Shown here: positions 51,172 to 56,314 of the stretch, piece after piece
Numbering within the stretch: position 1 is the first letter of the stretch
Layout: each line of letters opens with the position of its first letter
From: an uncultured Lachnospiraceae bacterium
Lineage (GTDB): Bacteria; Bacillota; Clostridia; Lachnospirales; Lachnospiraceae
Assembly: GCA_947632515.1 (NCBI GenBank)
Contig: CANRPO010000022.1
Coordinates: forward strand, 1-56,314
Length of the DNA: 56,314 bases
Direction: 5' to 3'
Position numbers and translations under genes: made by a program
The notes under the pieces: generated by a model
What the model saw: the letters and a program-made list of their open reading frames with translations, nothing else
Databases searched by the model: none
What the model was told of the DNA's origin: nothing

Positions 51172-52068
51172 CTAGGCTTTCTTCAGGAAACCGAACCCCA
51201 GCGGATAGGGCCCTGTGTGCACGGAGATCGTAGCTCCGATCTGATACATCCTGATGTTGTCCACATCCAAGACGTCTTGAAAACGTTCCTTCGTCTCGGC
51301 TAAGAAACGTTCCGCTTCGGGAATATCATATCCATATCCCACAGCCACAGTGTAATCCTGCATGTTTTCCCCCTGTTGCCGCAAGGTCTTTATGTGAGCG
51401 GATAGAAGATTAAAGACAGCCTCAATGGATTTTCGGCGGCTCCTCGCGATGCCGGAAGGGAAGATCTCGCCCTCCTTCAAGGTGATCAAAGGGCGGATGC
51501 CAAGCAAAGACGCGGCGAGGGAAGAGAGTTTGCCGATTCTGCCGCCGTGTTTTAAGTAGTCCACGTTGCCTACGGTAAAGAAGATCCGTCCGCTTTCCCG
51601 AATGGCCAGCAGACGCGCGACGGCCTCGTCATAGGGCACGCCCTGTTCCCGCAGTTTGGCGGCCTCCAATGCGTAGAGCCCCTGTAAGACGGTGTCCACC
51701 ATGGAGTCGATGACTGTGATCGTGGCATCCGGATAAGTCTCCAGAAGGATATTTTTGGCATTCACAGCCGCCTGATAGGAGCCGCTGAATTTGGTGGTGA
51801 TGCAGATGCAGATGATCGGAATCCCCTGCCTGACATACTTCTCAAAGGCATTTCGGTAATCGTCTATGGATGGCAGAGAGGACTTGGGAAAGATCACATT
51901 TTCATGCTCTACCATTTTTTCATAGAAATCCCGTATCGGCATTTCTGCGTTTTCCTTGTAAAATGTCTCATCGTCAAAGGACACATAAAAAGGGATGACG
52001 TCGATGTTTTTTTCTTCGGCAAGCTCCGACGGCAGATCGCAGGAACCGTCGCTGATGATCTGGTACAT
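51172..52068 (-). CDS. DegV family fatty-acid-binding protein (second copy)
   Basis: The 298-residue protein has the DegV marks SDGSCDLPSEL, FPKSSLPSIDDY, TTKFSGSYQAA, VIDSMVDT, FFTVGNVDYLKHGGRIGKL and the C-terminal ISVHTGPYPLGFGF. It is a typical FakB-like member and is only distantly like the copy at 3052. GGAGGAG before ATG 52068 decides the start. A TATAAT on the minus strand (52133-52128) may be its -10 element, without a good -35. Confidence 0.92.
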   Translation of the reverse strand: MYQIISDGSCDLPSELAEEKNIDVIPFYVSFDDETFYKENAEMPIRDFYEKMVEHENVIFPKSSLPSIDDYRNAFEKYVRQGIPIICICITTKFSGSYQAAVNAKNILLETYPDATITVIDSMVDTVLQGLYALEAAKLREQGVPYDEAVARLLAIRESGRIFFTVGNVDYLKHGGRIGKLSSLAASLLGIRPLITLKEGEIFPSGIARSRRKSIEAVFNLLSAHIKTLRQQGENMQDYTVAVGYGYDIPEAERFLAETKERFQDVLDVDNIRMYQIGATISVHTGPYPLGFGFLKKA

Positions 52069-52210
52069 ACAGTTGCTCCTCCATGATACGCATAACAAAA
52101 TAATATTAACACTATGACATATGGTTTATTATACCACATATGCTAGAAAAAGAAAGCGGTTTTGGGAAGAATGTGTAATAAAACAAGGCAATATGAGGAA
52201 TAGCACATGA

Positions 52211-52239
52211 TTGACAATATGGCATATTTGCCATATACT
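52211..52239 (+). promoter_or_regulatory. Toxin-antitoxin promoter with operator inside
   Basis: TTGACA (52211-52216), 17 bp, TATACT (52234-52239). The spacer holds the palindrome ATATGGCA-TATT-TGCCATAT (52217-52236), overlapping the -10, well placed for autorepression by the antitoxin. Confidence 0.8.
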
Positions 52240-52267
52240 GAGTATGGAGATTGAGGCGGAGAATACA

Positions 52268-52627
52268 ATGGATAACTTTGAGGTAGAATTTTATACTAAA
52301 GAAAACGGTGAAAAACCGGCGAAAGATTTTATTCTTAGTCTGGATGTTAAGATGCGGGCAAAAATTTTAGGAATTATTAGCGTATTGGAAGAAAAGGGCA
52401 ATCAGCTGAGAGAGCCATACAGTAAACATTTGGAAGACGGGATTTTTGAGATCCGTGGAAAAGCGGGAACTGATATAACGCGAGTGTTATATTTTTTCTG
52501 CTATGGAAAAAAGATTATCATGACAAATGGATTTATTAAGAAAACACAGAAAACGCCAAAACAGGAGTTAAAGCTGGCAAAAACCTATCGTAAGGATTAT
52601 CTGGAAAGGGTGAAAGAAAATGAGTGA
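52268..52627 (+). CDS. HigB/Gp49-like RelE-superfamily toxin
   Basis: The 119-residue protein has the phage Gp49/HigB fold: VEFYTKENGEKPAKDFILSL, a central helix pair, EIRGKAGTDITRVLYFFCYGKKIIMTNGFIKKTQKTP, and a basic end. Members are ribosome-dependent mRNA endonucleases. The antitoxin gene overlaps its end by 8 bp; toxin-first order is typical of higBA. GGAG about six bases upstream supports ATG 52268. The higher A+T content suggests transfer. Confidence 0.9.
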   Translation: MDNFEVEFYTKENGEKPAKDFILSLDVKMRAKILGIISVLEEKGNQLREPYSKHLEDGIFEIRGKAGTDITRVLYFFCYGKKIIMTNGFIKKTQKTPKQELKLAKTYRKDYLERVKENE

Positions 52628-52916
52628 GCTACAGGAATTTTTAAAAGAACAGATGCAGGATGATGATTTCAGAAAAGAATGGGAAGATATGCAGCCGGAA
52701 ATGGATGTGATTCGGGCGATGGTTGATGCAAGAATTTCACAAAACCTTACTCAAAAAGAACTTGCGGAAAGGACCGGAATCAACCAAGCGGATATAAGTA
52801 AATTGGAAAATGGGACGAGAAACCCAACTCTTAAACTGTTAAAGCGTTTGGCGGATGGAATGGGAATGACTTTAAAATTGGAGTTTGTTCCTAAAAATCC
52901 GACTGCACGGTTGTAA
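52620..52916 (+). CDS. HigA-like XRE antitoxin
   Basis: The 98-residue protein has an N-terminal acidic helix that would cover the toxin and an XRE helix-turn-helix (NLTQKELAERTGINQADISKLENGTRNPTLKLLKRLADGM, about 44-83). It most likely binds the palindrome at 52217-52236. Confidence 0.92.
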   Translation: MSELQEFLKEQMQDDDFRKEWEDMQPEMDVIRAMVDARISQNLTQKELAERTGINQADISKLENGTRNPTLKLLKRLADGMGMTLKLEFVPKNPTARL

Positions 52917-52957
52917 AGTTTGTTTATCGACAGCGCTGTTGAACGGAGGAAAAAAGG

Positions 52958-53222
52958 ATGAGCGAAAAGAAACGGAAAATCAGTATGTGGATCGTCACGG
53001 CGGTACTGGCGGTCATGGTTTCTGCTTGTACTGCTTGTGTTTTGCCTGTCCGCGTGGACAGAGCAGGGGAAAGGGCCCGGCTTAAGGGACGCTTTCCCGT
53101 TTTTCCTCTATCTGCGAAAGGAAGTCCTGGAAACCCTTGAGGCGGCGGAAGACGGCACGGACGTGTGCCTGAAAATGCTTTTTCCCTTAAATTCGGTGTC
53201 GGTGGAGTACGGGGCCGAGTAG
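52958..53222 (+). pseudogene. Small membrane protein gene broken by a frameshift
   Basis: A start with GGAGG (MSEKKRKISMWIVTAVLAVM) runs into a frame with poor composition. In the +1 frame the hydrophobic helix continues from about 53013 (SWFLLVLLVFCLSAW) through a well-formed end at TAG 53220-53222 (YGAE). Joining both gives an 87-residue protein with one membrane helix and an amphipathic end. The break lies near 53010-53020. No slippery sequence is seen, so a mutation is more likely than programmed shifting; the family is not recognised. Confidence 0.55.
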
Positions 53223-53415
53223 AGGAGTTTTTTGTTAGAGGTATCCACGCCCAATCCTCATAAATACAATATGCAACATCAAAAGCATAAATCATATCAT
53301 ATGATTATAAGTAAACAAATAATCACAATAAAGATTGCGGCTTTGTTTGTATTTTATACGTTATTAAGATATAATAAATATAGATAAAAATACTCTACAG
53401 AAAGGGGTCTGCATT
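53223..53415 (+). promoter_or_regulatory. AT-rich gap with a promoter for the retropepsin pair
   Basis: TTGTAT (53347-53352), 17 bp and perfect TATAAT (53370-53375) lie 41 bp before the next start. Nothing else is seen in the gap. Confidence 0.5.
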
Positions 53416-53691
53416 ATGCTGAAAAGTGTAGAAAAAGAGAAGAAATTATCACTTGATGAACTGCAGGAGCACATGATAGTGAGAACGTCTCAATTAGAAA
53501 ATATATTTGATACCTATATGTTATTGCTTAATTCTACATTGTTGGCGGATGGTGATGTAGAAGGAGAACTGGTGTACTTTGGTGATGGGAAGTCTACGGA
53601 TTATACAAAATGGTTTAAGACAAATGCAACAATAACGCCGGTGTATTTTGACAGTGCAGAGTATATAGATGGAGTAACATTTGATGAATGA
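53416..53691 (+). CDS. Small partner protein of the retropepsin-like gene
   Basis: The 91-residue protein is not recognised. It has a helical N-terminal half (KSVEKEKKLSLDELQEHMIVRTSQLENIFDTYML) and an acidic beta-like end. AAAGGGG precedes the start. It overlaps the following protease-like gene by 8 bp, so the two are translated together and may form a complex or act as inhibitor and enzyme; that is inference. Confidence 0.7.
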   Translation: MLKSVEKEKKLSLDELQEHMIVRTSQLENIFDTYMLLLNSTLLADGDVEGELVYFGDGKSTDYTKWFKTNATITPVYFDSAEYIDGVTFDE

Positions 53692-54262
53692 TAAATATAT
53701 TAAAATCGTAATGACACAAACAGGCATCGGTGGCTCATTCAACGCACTGGCTACGTTTGAACTGGACAATATACAAAATGTGATCAGTAATGTAAAAATA
53801 AAAATGGACACCGGCTGTTCAATAAGTGTCATACCTTTAGCGGCATTCAACACAGATAAGGAATATTTAACGGCATTAAAACAAAGCGATATAAATGGTG
53901 ATATAGATTATGTTGTCAGCTATGGCGTGGAAACAGGAAGTAGCAGGCCTCCAAAACCAGAGTCTTATGAAGAAAAAATGGCGAGTCCTGCGTTAAAGTT
54001 TAAGCACACAATAAAAAATTTTAGTATCAATGGTGTGCAATTAAATCATAAAACAATACATATCAACTATGACAGAACAGGCAATATCCTGATAGGCATG
54101 GATATTATGAAGGATTGGGATATCCATATTTCCACAGTAACAAATCCTGATCTGGAGGAAACCGGAAAAACCATTTTTCTTGCCTGTCCAAAGGATAGTA
54201 TCAATGCAGAGTACATATCAGAATTAAAGAGATTGTTCAAGATAGACCTCACAAACATCTAA
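53684..54262 (+). CDS. Retropepsin-like aspartic protease homologue
   Basis: The 192-residue protein has the aspartic protease catalytic loop KMDTGCSISVIPLAAF (Asp-Thr-Gly, about residue 42-44) and, near residue 137, ILIGMDIMKDWDIHIS, the hydrophobic block that closes the retropepsin fold (compare LIGMDFL...F in other members). A single domain implies a homodimer. Asp and Gly of the active site are intact. GGAG (53671-53674) supports ATG 53684 over an in-frame TTG at 53681. Natural targets of bacterial members are mostly unknown. Confidence 0.75.
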   Translation: MNDKYIKIVMTQTGIGGSFNALATFELDNIQNVISNVKIKMDTGCSISVIPLAAFNTDKEYLTALKQSDINGDIDYVVSYGVETGSSRPPKPESYEEKMASPALKFKHTIKNFSINGVQLNHKTIHINYDRTGNILIGMDIMKDWDIHISTVTNPDLEETGKTIFLACPKDSINAEYISELKRLFKIDLTNI

Positions 54263-54542
54263 CTGAAAAGTCTGTTCCCCCATACAATCGAATAAAGCGC
54301 CGTTTCACTTGTCTATTAGATTTAATAAATTGTTTATACAAAATTAGCACTCACCTCTTGACAGGGATGTAACGTGCTGAAAAGCCTTGTTTTTAGGGAC
54401 TTTAAAGATTGTGTGATTGTATTTTACTTCAAATTTACCTCAAATTTATAAAATTTGAAAAGAGTATCGCAAAAAAAATAGAAATTTGTAAGGTGTGGAT
54501 ATATAATAAGTATTGTAGTATACGAAAGTGAGGAAACAATCT
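54263..54542 (+). other. AT-rich gap before the coiled-coil gene
   Basis: No gene is seen. It holds a palindrome TCAAATTT-ATA-AAATTTGA (54440-54458) and a TATAAT (54502-54507), 36 bp before the next start, without a clear -35. Confidence 0.45.
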
Positions 54543-55184
54543 ATGAAGGATAAAAACAAAATCGTAACAATAATATTAGCTGTAGTATGTGTTATTTCAA
54601 TAATTGGCGTAGTCTATTTATATACTGCAAATTCTTCTCTTAAATCTGAAAATGCTAATCTGCAATCAGAATTAGAAAATGCTCAAAGTCAGCTTGAAGA
54701 ATTGCAAGAAAAAATTACCGAACTTGAGGCAACTGTTGAAACATTAGAAGAAGCCAAAGCAAGTTTGGAAGCTGAGCAAGCAGCCGCAGCAGCCACCAGC
54801 AACACAGCAGATAACACCGAAGTAACGACAGAAAGCACCGACACTGATGAGGGTACAGCGACAGGCGACGAAAGCGCTGCAGACGAGAGCGGCGTCACAG
54901 TAAATTCAACACATGACGACGTGCAGCTTGGGGATGATGAATATAAAGGCGATAACGAAATAGATGGTGCCTATGACAGGCTGTCTGACGAAGAAAAGGC
55001 TGAAGTGGATCAAATCTTGGAAGAACTTTTGGAGGAACATCCTGAATGGCTTGAAGACAATGGCGGTGACATACCATACACCGGACCAGCCCAAGGTACA
55101 CCAAGTACTGGCGTACCTGAAAATCCTGATTGGCAATTCGGCCAAGGCGATTACTCAGAAGGAGTAGGACTGACTGCTTATTAA
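54543..55184 (+). CDS. Membrane-anchored coiled-coil protein with acidic tail
   Basis: The 213-residue protein has one N-terminal membrane helix (about residues 5-28), a heptad coiled coil (about 30-85, SENANLQSELENAQSQLEELQEKI and on), a Thr/Ala/Asp/Glu low-complexity linker (86-125) and an acidic C-terminal part rich in Pro/Gly near the end. There is no lipobox, so the part after the helix is probably outside the cell. Function not recognised. A strong terminator touches its stop codon. Confidence 0.75.
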   Translation: MKDKNKIVTIILAVVCVISIIGVVYLYTANSSLKSENANLQSELENAQSQLEELQEKITELEATVETLEEAKASLEAEQAAAAATSNTADNTEVTTESTDTDEGTATGDESAADESGVTVNSTHDDVQLGDDEYKGDNEIDGAYDRLSDEEKAEVDQILEELLEEHPEWLEDNGGDIPYTGPAQGTPSTGVPENPDWQFGQGDYSEGVGLTAY

Positions 55185-55221
55185 AAGGCTAATCACAGCT
55201 ATGCTGTGATTAGCCTTTTAA
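55181..55221 (+). terminator. Perfect 19-bp hairpin terminator
   Basis: TTAAAAGGCTAATCACAGC (55181-55199) pairs fully with GCTGTGATTAGCCTTTTAA (55203-55221) around a 3-base loop; it is bidirectional and includes the stop codon of the coiled-coil gene. Confidence 0.9.
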
Positions 55222-55480
55222 TGGAGAAAAACATCATTTGATTTATGGAGATAATATGCACGGTTGTGTTGAATGGTTTGGAAATACGACAGGCATAACG
55301 ACAGAATAAAAATCAGGAGATACTAATTATGGGATTAATAGACTCTGAAGAAATACAGGAATCATGAAAGAATAAAAACACTTGCAGTAATCTAAATATT
55401 ATGTTACATTAAACATAAAGAAGGGCATCTGCAGTAACAGATGCCCAATGGACTACCGATAGACGGTTAGCCCGATTCAT
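55222..55480. other. Gap with a 12-codon ORF and a candidate antisense RNA start
   Basis: ATG 55329 (MGLIDSEEIQES, stop 55365-55367) has AGGAG upstream and may be a gene remnant. A plus-strand promoter-like TTGCAG (55382-55387), 17 bp, TACATT (55405-55410) is followed by a strong hairpin GGGCATCTG/CAGATGCCC (55423-55446), reading toward the 3' end of the toxin gene below. Confidence 0.4.
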
Positions 55481-55524
55481 GAAAAACAGCTATAGCCGCT
55501 TCCTTTGCACGGGTGGGCGGCTAT
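55481..55524 (-). terminator. Terminator of the holin-like toxin gene
   Basis: On the minus strand ATAGCCGC (55524-55517) pairs with GCGGCTAT (55499-55492), followed by AGCTGTTTTTC. It overlaps the stop codon of the toxin gene. Confidence 0.75.
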
Positions 55525-55619
55525 TTCTGTGTCTTATTACTATCTTTGCCAAAAGAGTATCCGATTTCAAAGCAGGTCAAGCCGAAGCTCAGCACCGCAA
55601 TCATTCCGAAAATATCCAT
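55521..55619 (-). CDS. Holin-like type I toxin (32 residues)
   Basis: A 32-codon gene reads MDIFGMIAVLSFGLTCFEIG followed by YSFGKDSNKTQK. One membrane helix followed by G(Y/x)xxGKD is the pattern of the putative holin-like toxin family of Firmicutes. AAAGGAGGGCTGAG before the ATG is a strong site. A promoter (TTGACA 55755-55750, 16 bp, TAGTAT 55733-55728) and a terminator frame it, as in type I toxins of the TxpA kind, whose antisense RNA pairs with the 3' end. Confidence 0.8.
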   Translation of the reverse strand: MDIFGMIAVLSFGLTCFEIGYSFGKDSNKTQK

Positions 55620-55727
55620 ATGGCTCAGCCCTCCTTTCTTAGATTCCCTTGCGAGTTTCTATGTAATCAGAGGGTCACAGTCCCTCTGGAGAGGGCTAAC
55701 CGCCTACCGTCTTGTAGTCCTAAGAAA

Positions 55728-55755
55728 ATACTAACATAATTCGACAAATTGTCAA
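55728..55755 (-). promoter_or_regulatory. Promoter of the holin-like toxin
   Basis: Minus-strand TTGACA (55755-55750), 16 bp, TAGTAT (55733-55728). The -35 is part of a small palindrome GACAAATTGTC. Confidence 0.55.
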
Positions 55756-55770
55756 ACAAAAACAGAATCA

Positions 55771-55920
55771 TTATCGCCCCATGCGCAGACAGCCGTAGGC
55801 GTCTGGGCGCAGCGGAATGAGCGGCAGCGAATCCGCAAGCGGACGCCGTTACGGCTTGCGCCATGGGCAATATCCCGCAAAGGCTAGGGTTTACTATTAC
55901 CCCTAGCCTTTCCCTTTTTC
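55771..55920 (+). ncRNA. GC-rich structured block with terminator, possible small RNA
   Basis: In an otherwise AT-rich stretch, about 55771-55870 is very GC-rich and full of pairs: GCGCAGAC/GTCTGgGCGC and CGCAAG...CCGTTACGG...CTTGCG. Then AAGGCTAGGG (55880-55889) pairs with CCCTAGCCTT (55901-55910), followed by TCCCTTTTTC, a plus-strand terminator. Similar GC-rich palindromic blocks occur near the xis-int end of Tn1549/Tn916-type elements; function unknown to me. Confidence 0.45.
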
Positions 55921-56016
55921 CCATTACAAGAAATTGCTTGATTTTACTGGCGTTTTGAGCCTTTCTTTTGGGATTCTTCAAAATCCCATTTCCCAAATCT
56001 TATCAGAATTAAAAAA

Positions 56017-56034
56017 ATGACAAAAAAATGTCAT
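56017..56034. promoter_or_regulatory. Palindrome before the excisionase gene
   Basis: ATGACA-N6-TGTCAT lies 11 bp before a TATACT (56046-56051) and may be an operator for the xis-int genes. Confidence 0.45.
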
Positions 56035-56087
56035 ACGCTCTCGATTATACTTATCTTACAATCAATAACAACAGGAGGTAAAATGCC

Positions 56088-56285
56088 ATGAAACAACGAA
56101 TACCAATACCAGAAAAGCTATTATTAACAGTCGAGGAGGCGGCAGAGTACAGCCATATAGGACAAGCTAAAATTCGTGAATTATTAAATGATTCAGAATG
56201 TGATTTTGTTATAAGAAAAGGAACATACTCACTGATCAAACGCAAAAAATTTGAAGAATATTTACTTGAAAGAAATGTCTTATAG
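56088..56285 (+). CDS. xis: Excisionase of the Tn916 family
   Basis: The 65-residue protein has the winged-helix pattern of Tn916 Xis: a short start, LLTVEEAAEYSHIGQAKIRELLNDSECDFVIRKGTYSLIKRKKFEEYLLE. Xis bends DNA at the element ends and directs the integrase to excise. AGGAGG precedes the ATG. In Tn916-like elements int follows at once, and is expected just beyond the right edge. No conjugation gene is seen on the left within 50 kb, so the element body is either short or decayed. Confidence 0.9.
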   Translation: MKQRIPIPEKLLLTVEEAAEYSHIGQAKIRELLNDSECDFVIRKGTYSLIKRKKFEEYLLERNVL

Positions 56286-56314
56286 TTTCAGATTTTGAGC
56301 GGTTGTTCTATTGA

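Larger units (their letters stand above)
55450..55720. repeat. Imperfect inverted repeats around the holin-like toxin gene
   Basis: GGACTAC...GACGGTTAGCCC (55450-55473) is mirrored by GGGCTAACCGCC...GTAGTCC (55693-55720). Both transcripts of the locus would thus carry similar sequence close to their starts. Confidence 0.65.

Noticed and set aside
52118..52142. Palindrome CATATGGT/ACCACATATG before the second DegV gene as an operator
   Set aside because: The arms differ by a 2-base insertion and the site is AT-rich, so chance is a good explanation.

Overview
The window looks like a chromosome segment of a fairly GC-rich gut-type Clostridium relative, probably Lachnospiraceae. The reasons are strong AGGAGG ribosome binding sites, SigA-type promoters, AddAB in place of RecBCD, DegV proteins, a pyrophosphate-type phosphofructokinase, a heterodimeric ABC exporter and a Tn916-type excisionase. 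Two AT-richer stretches (about 4.0-6.3 kb and 52.1-56.3 kb) stand out as acquired DNA. The species is inference; no rRNA or tRNA gene was found.

Left part (1-4.0 kb): the tail of a probable solute-binding protein, a MATE exporter, a cation/calcium antiporter behind a yybP-ykoY (Mn2+) riboswitch with an overlapping terminator, and a DegV protein.

Centre of interest (4.1-21.9 kb): a 1.5-kb segment bounded by perfect 29-bp inverted repeats carries a tyrosine recombinase and a leftward SigA promoter, which is the layout of an invertible promoter switch. Directly beyond the right repeat lies a four-gene operon: an ECF sigma factor, an HlyD-like protein, a C39-peptidase ABC exporter and a second ABC protein. 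This is the NHLM-type export set for Nif11/nitrile-hydratase-leader peptides. Next come two double-glycine precursor genes on the minus strand and, divergent from them, an eight-gene plus-strand operon: radical SAM/SPASM maturase, STAS antagonist, ATP-grasp, MATE fused to a degenerate RsbW-like domain, GH3-type acyl-adenylating enzyme, RsbU-type phosphatase and RsbW-type kinase (seven genes after the promoter plus the maturase as the first; the count is maturase, STAS, ATP-grasp, MATE fusion, GH3, RsbU, RsbW = seven in total). The divergent gap holds two copies of TGTAAC-N16-TTGTATAA in opposite directions, probably the target of the cluster sigma factor. The proposed circuit is inversion, then sigma and exporter expression, then precursor and maturation expression. 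No part of this is tested; it is read from sequence layout.

Housekeeping part (22-44 kb): PPi-type phosphofructokinase, membrane metallophosphoesterase, DUF4143 ATPase, LacI regulator, glycogen phosphorylase, a MetNIQ transporter with a 239-bp leader and a 7 x 7-bp tandem repeat between metI and metQ, AddB-AddA, and a heterodimeric ABC exporter.

Right part (44-56.3 kb): a minus-strand operon of ECF sigma factor, membrane protein and ABC-2 transporter; an OFA-family MFS transporter; an Fe-S aldo/keto reductase with a MarR regulator; a second DegV protein; a HigBA-type toxin-antitoxin pair; a frameshifted membrane gene; a retropepsin-like protein with a small partner; a coiled-coil membrane protein; a holin-like type I toxin gene; a GC-rich structured block; and a Tn916-family excisionase at the very end, whose integrase would lie just outside.
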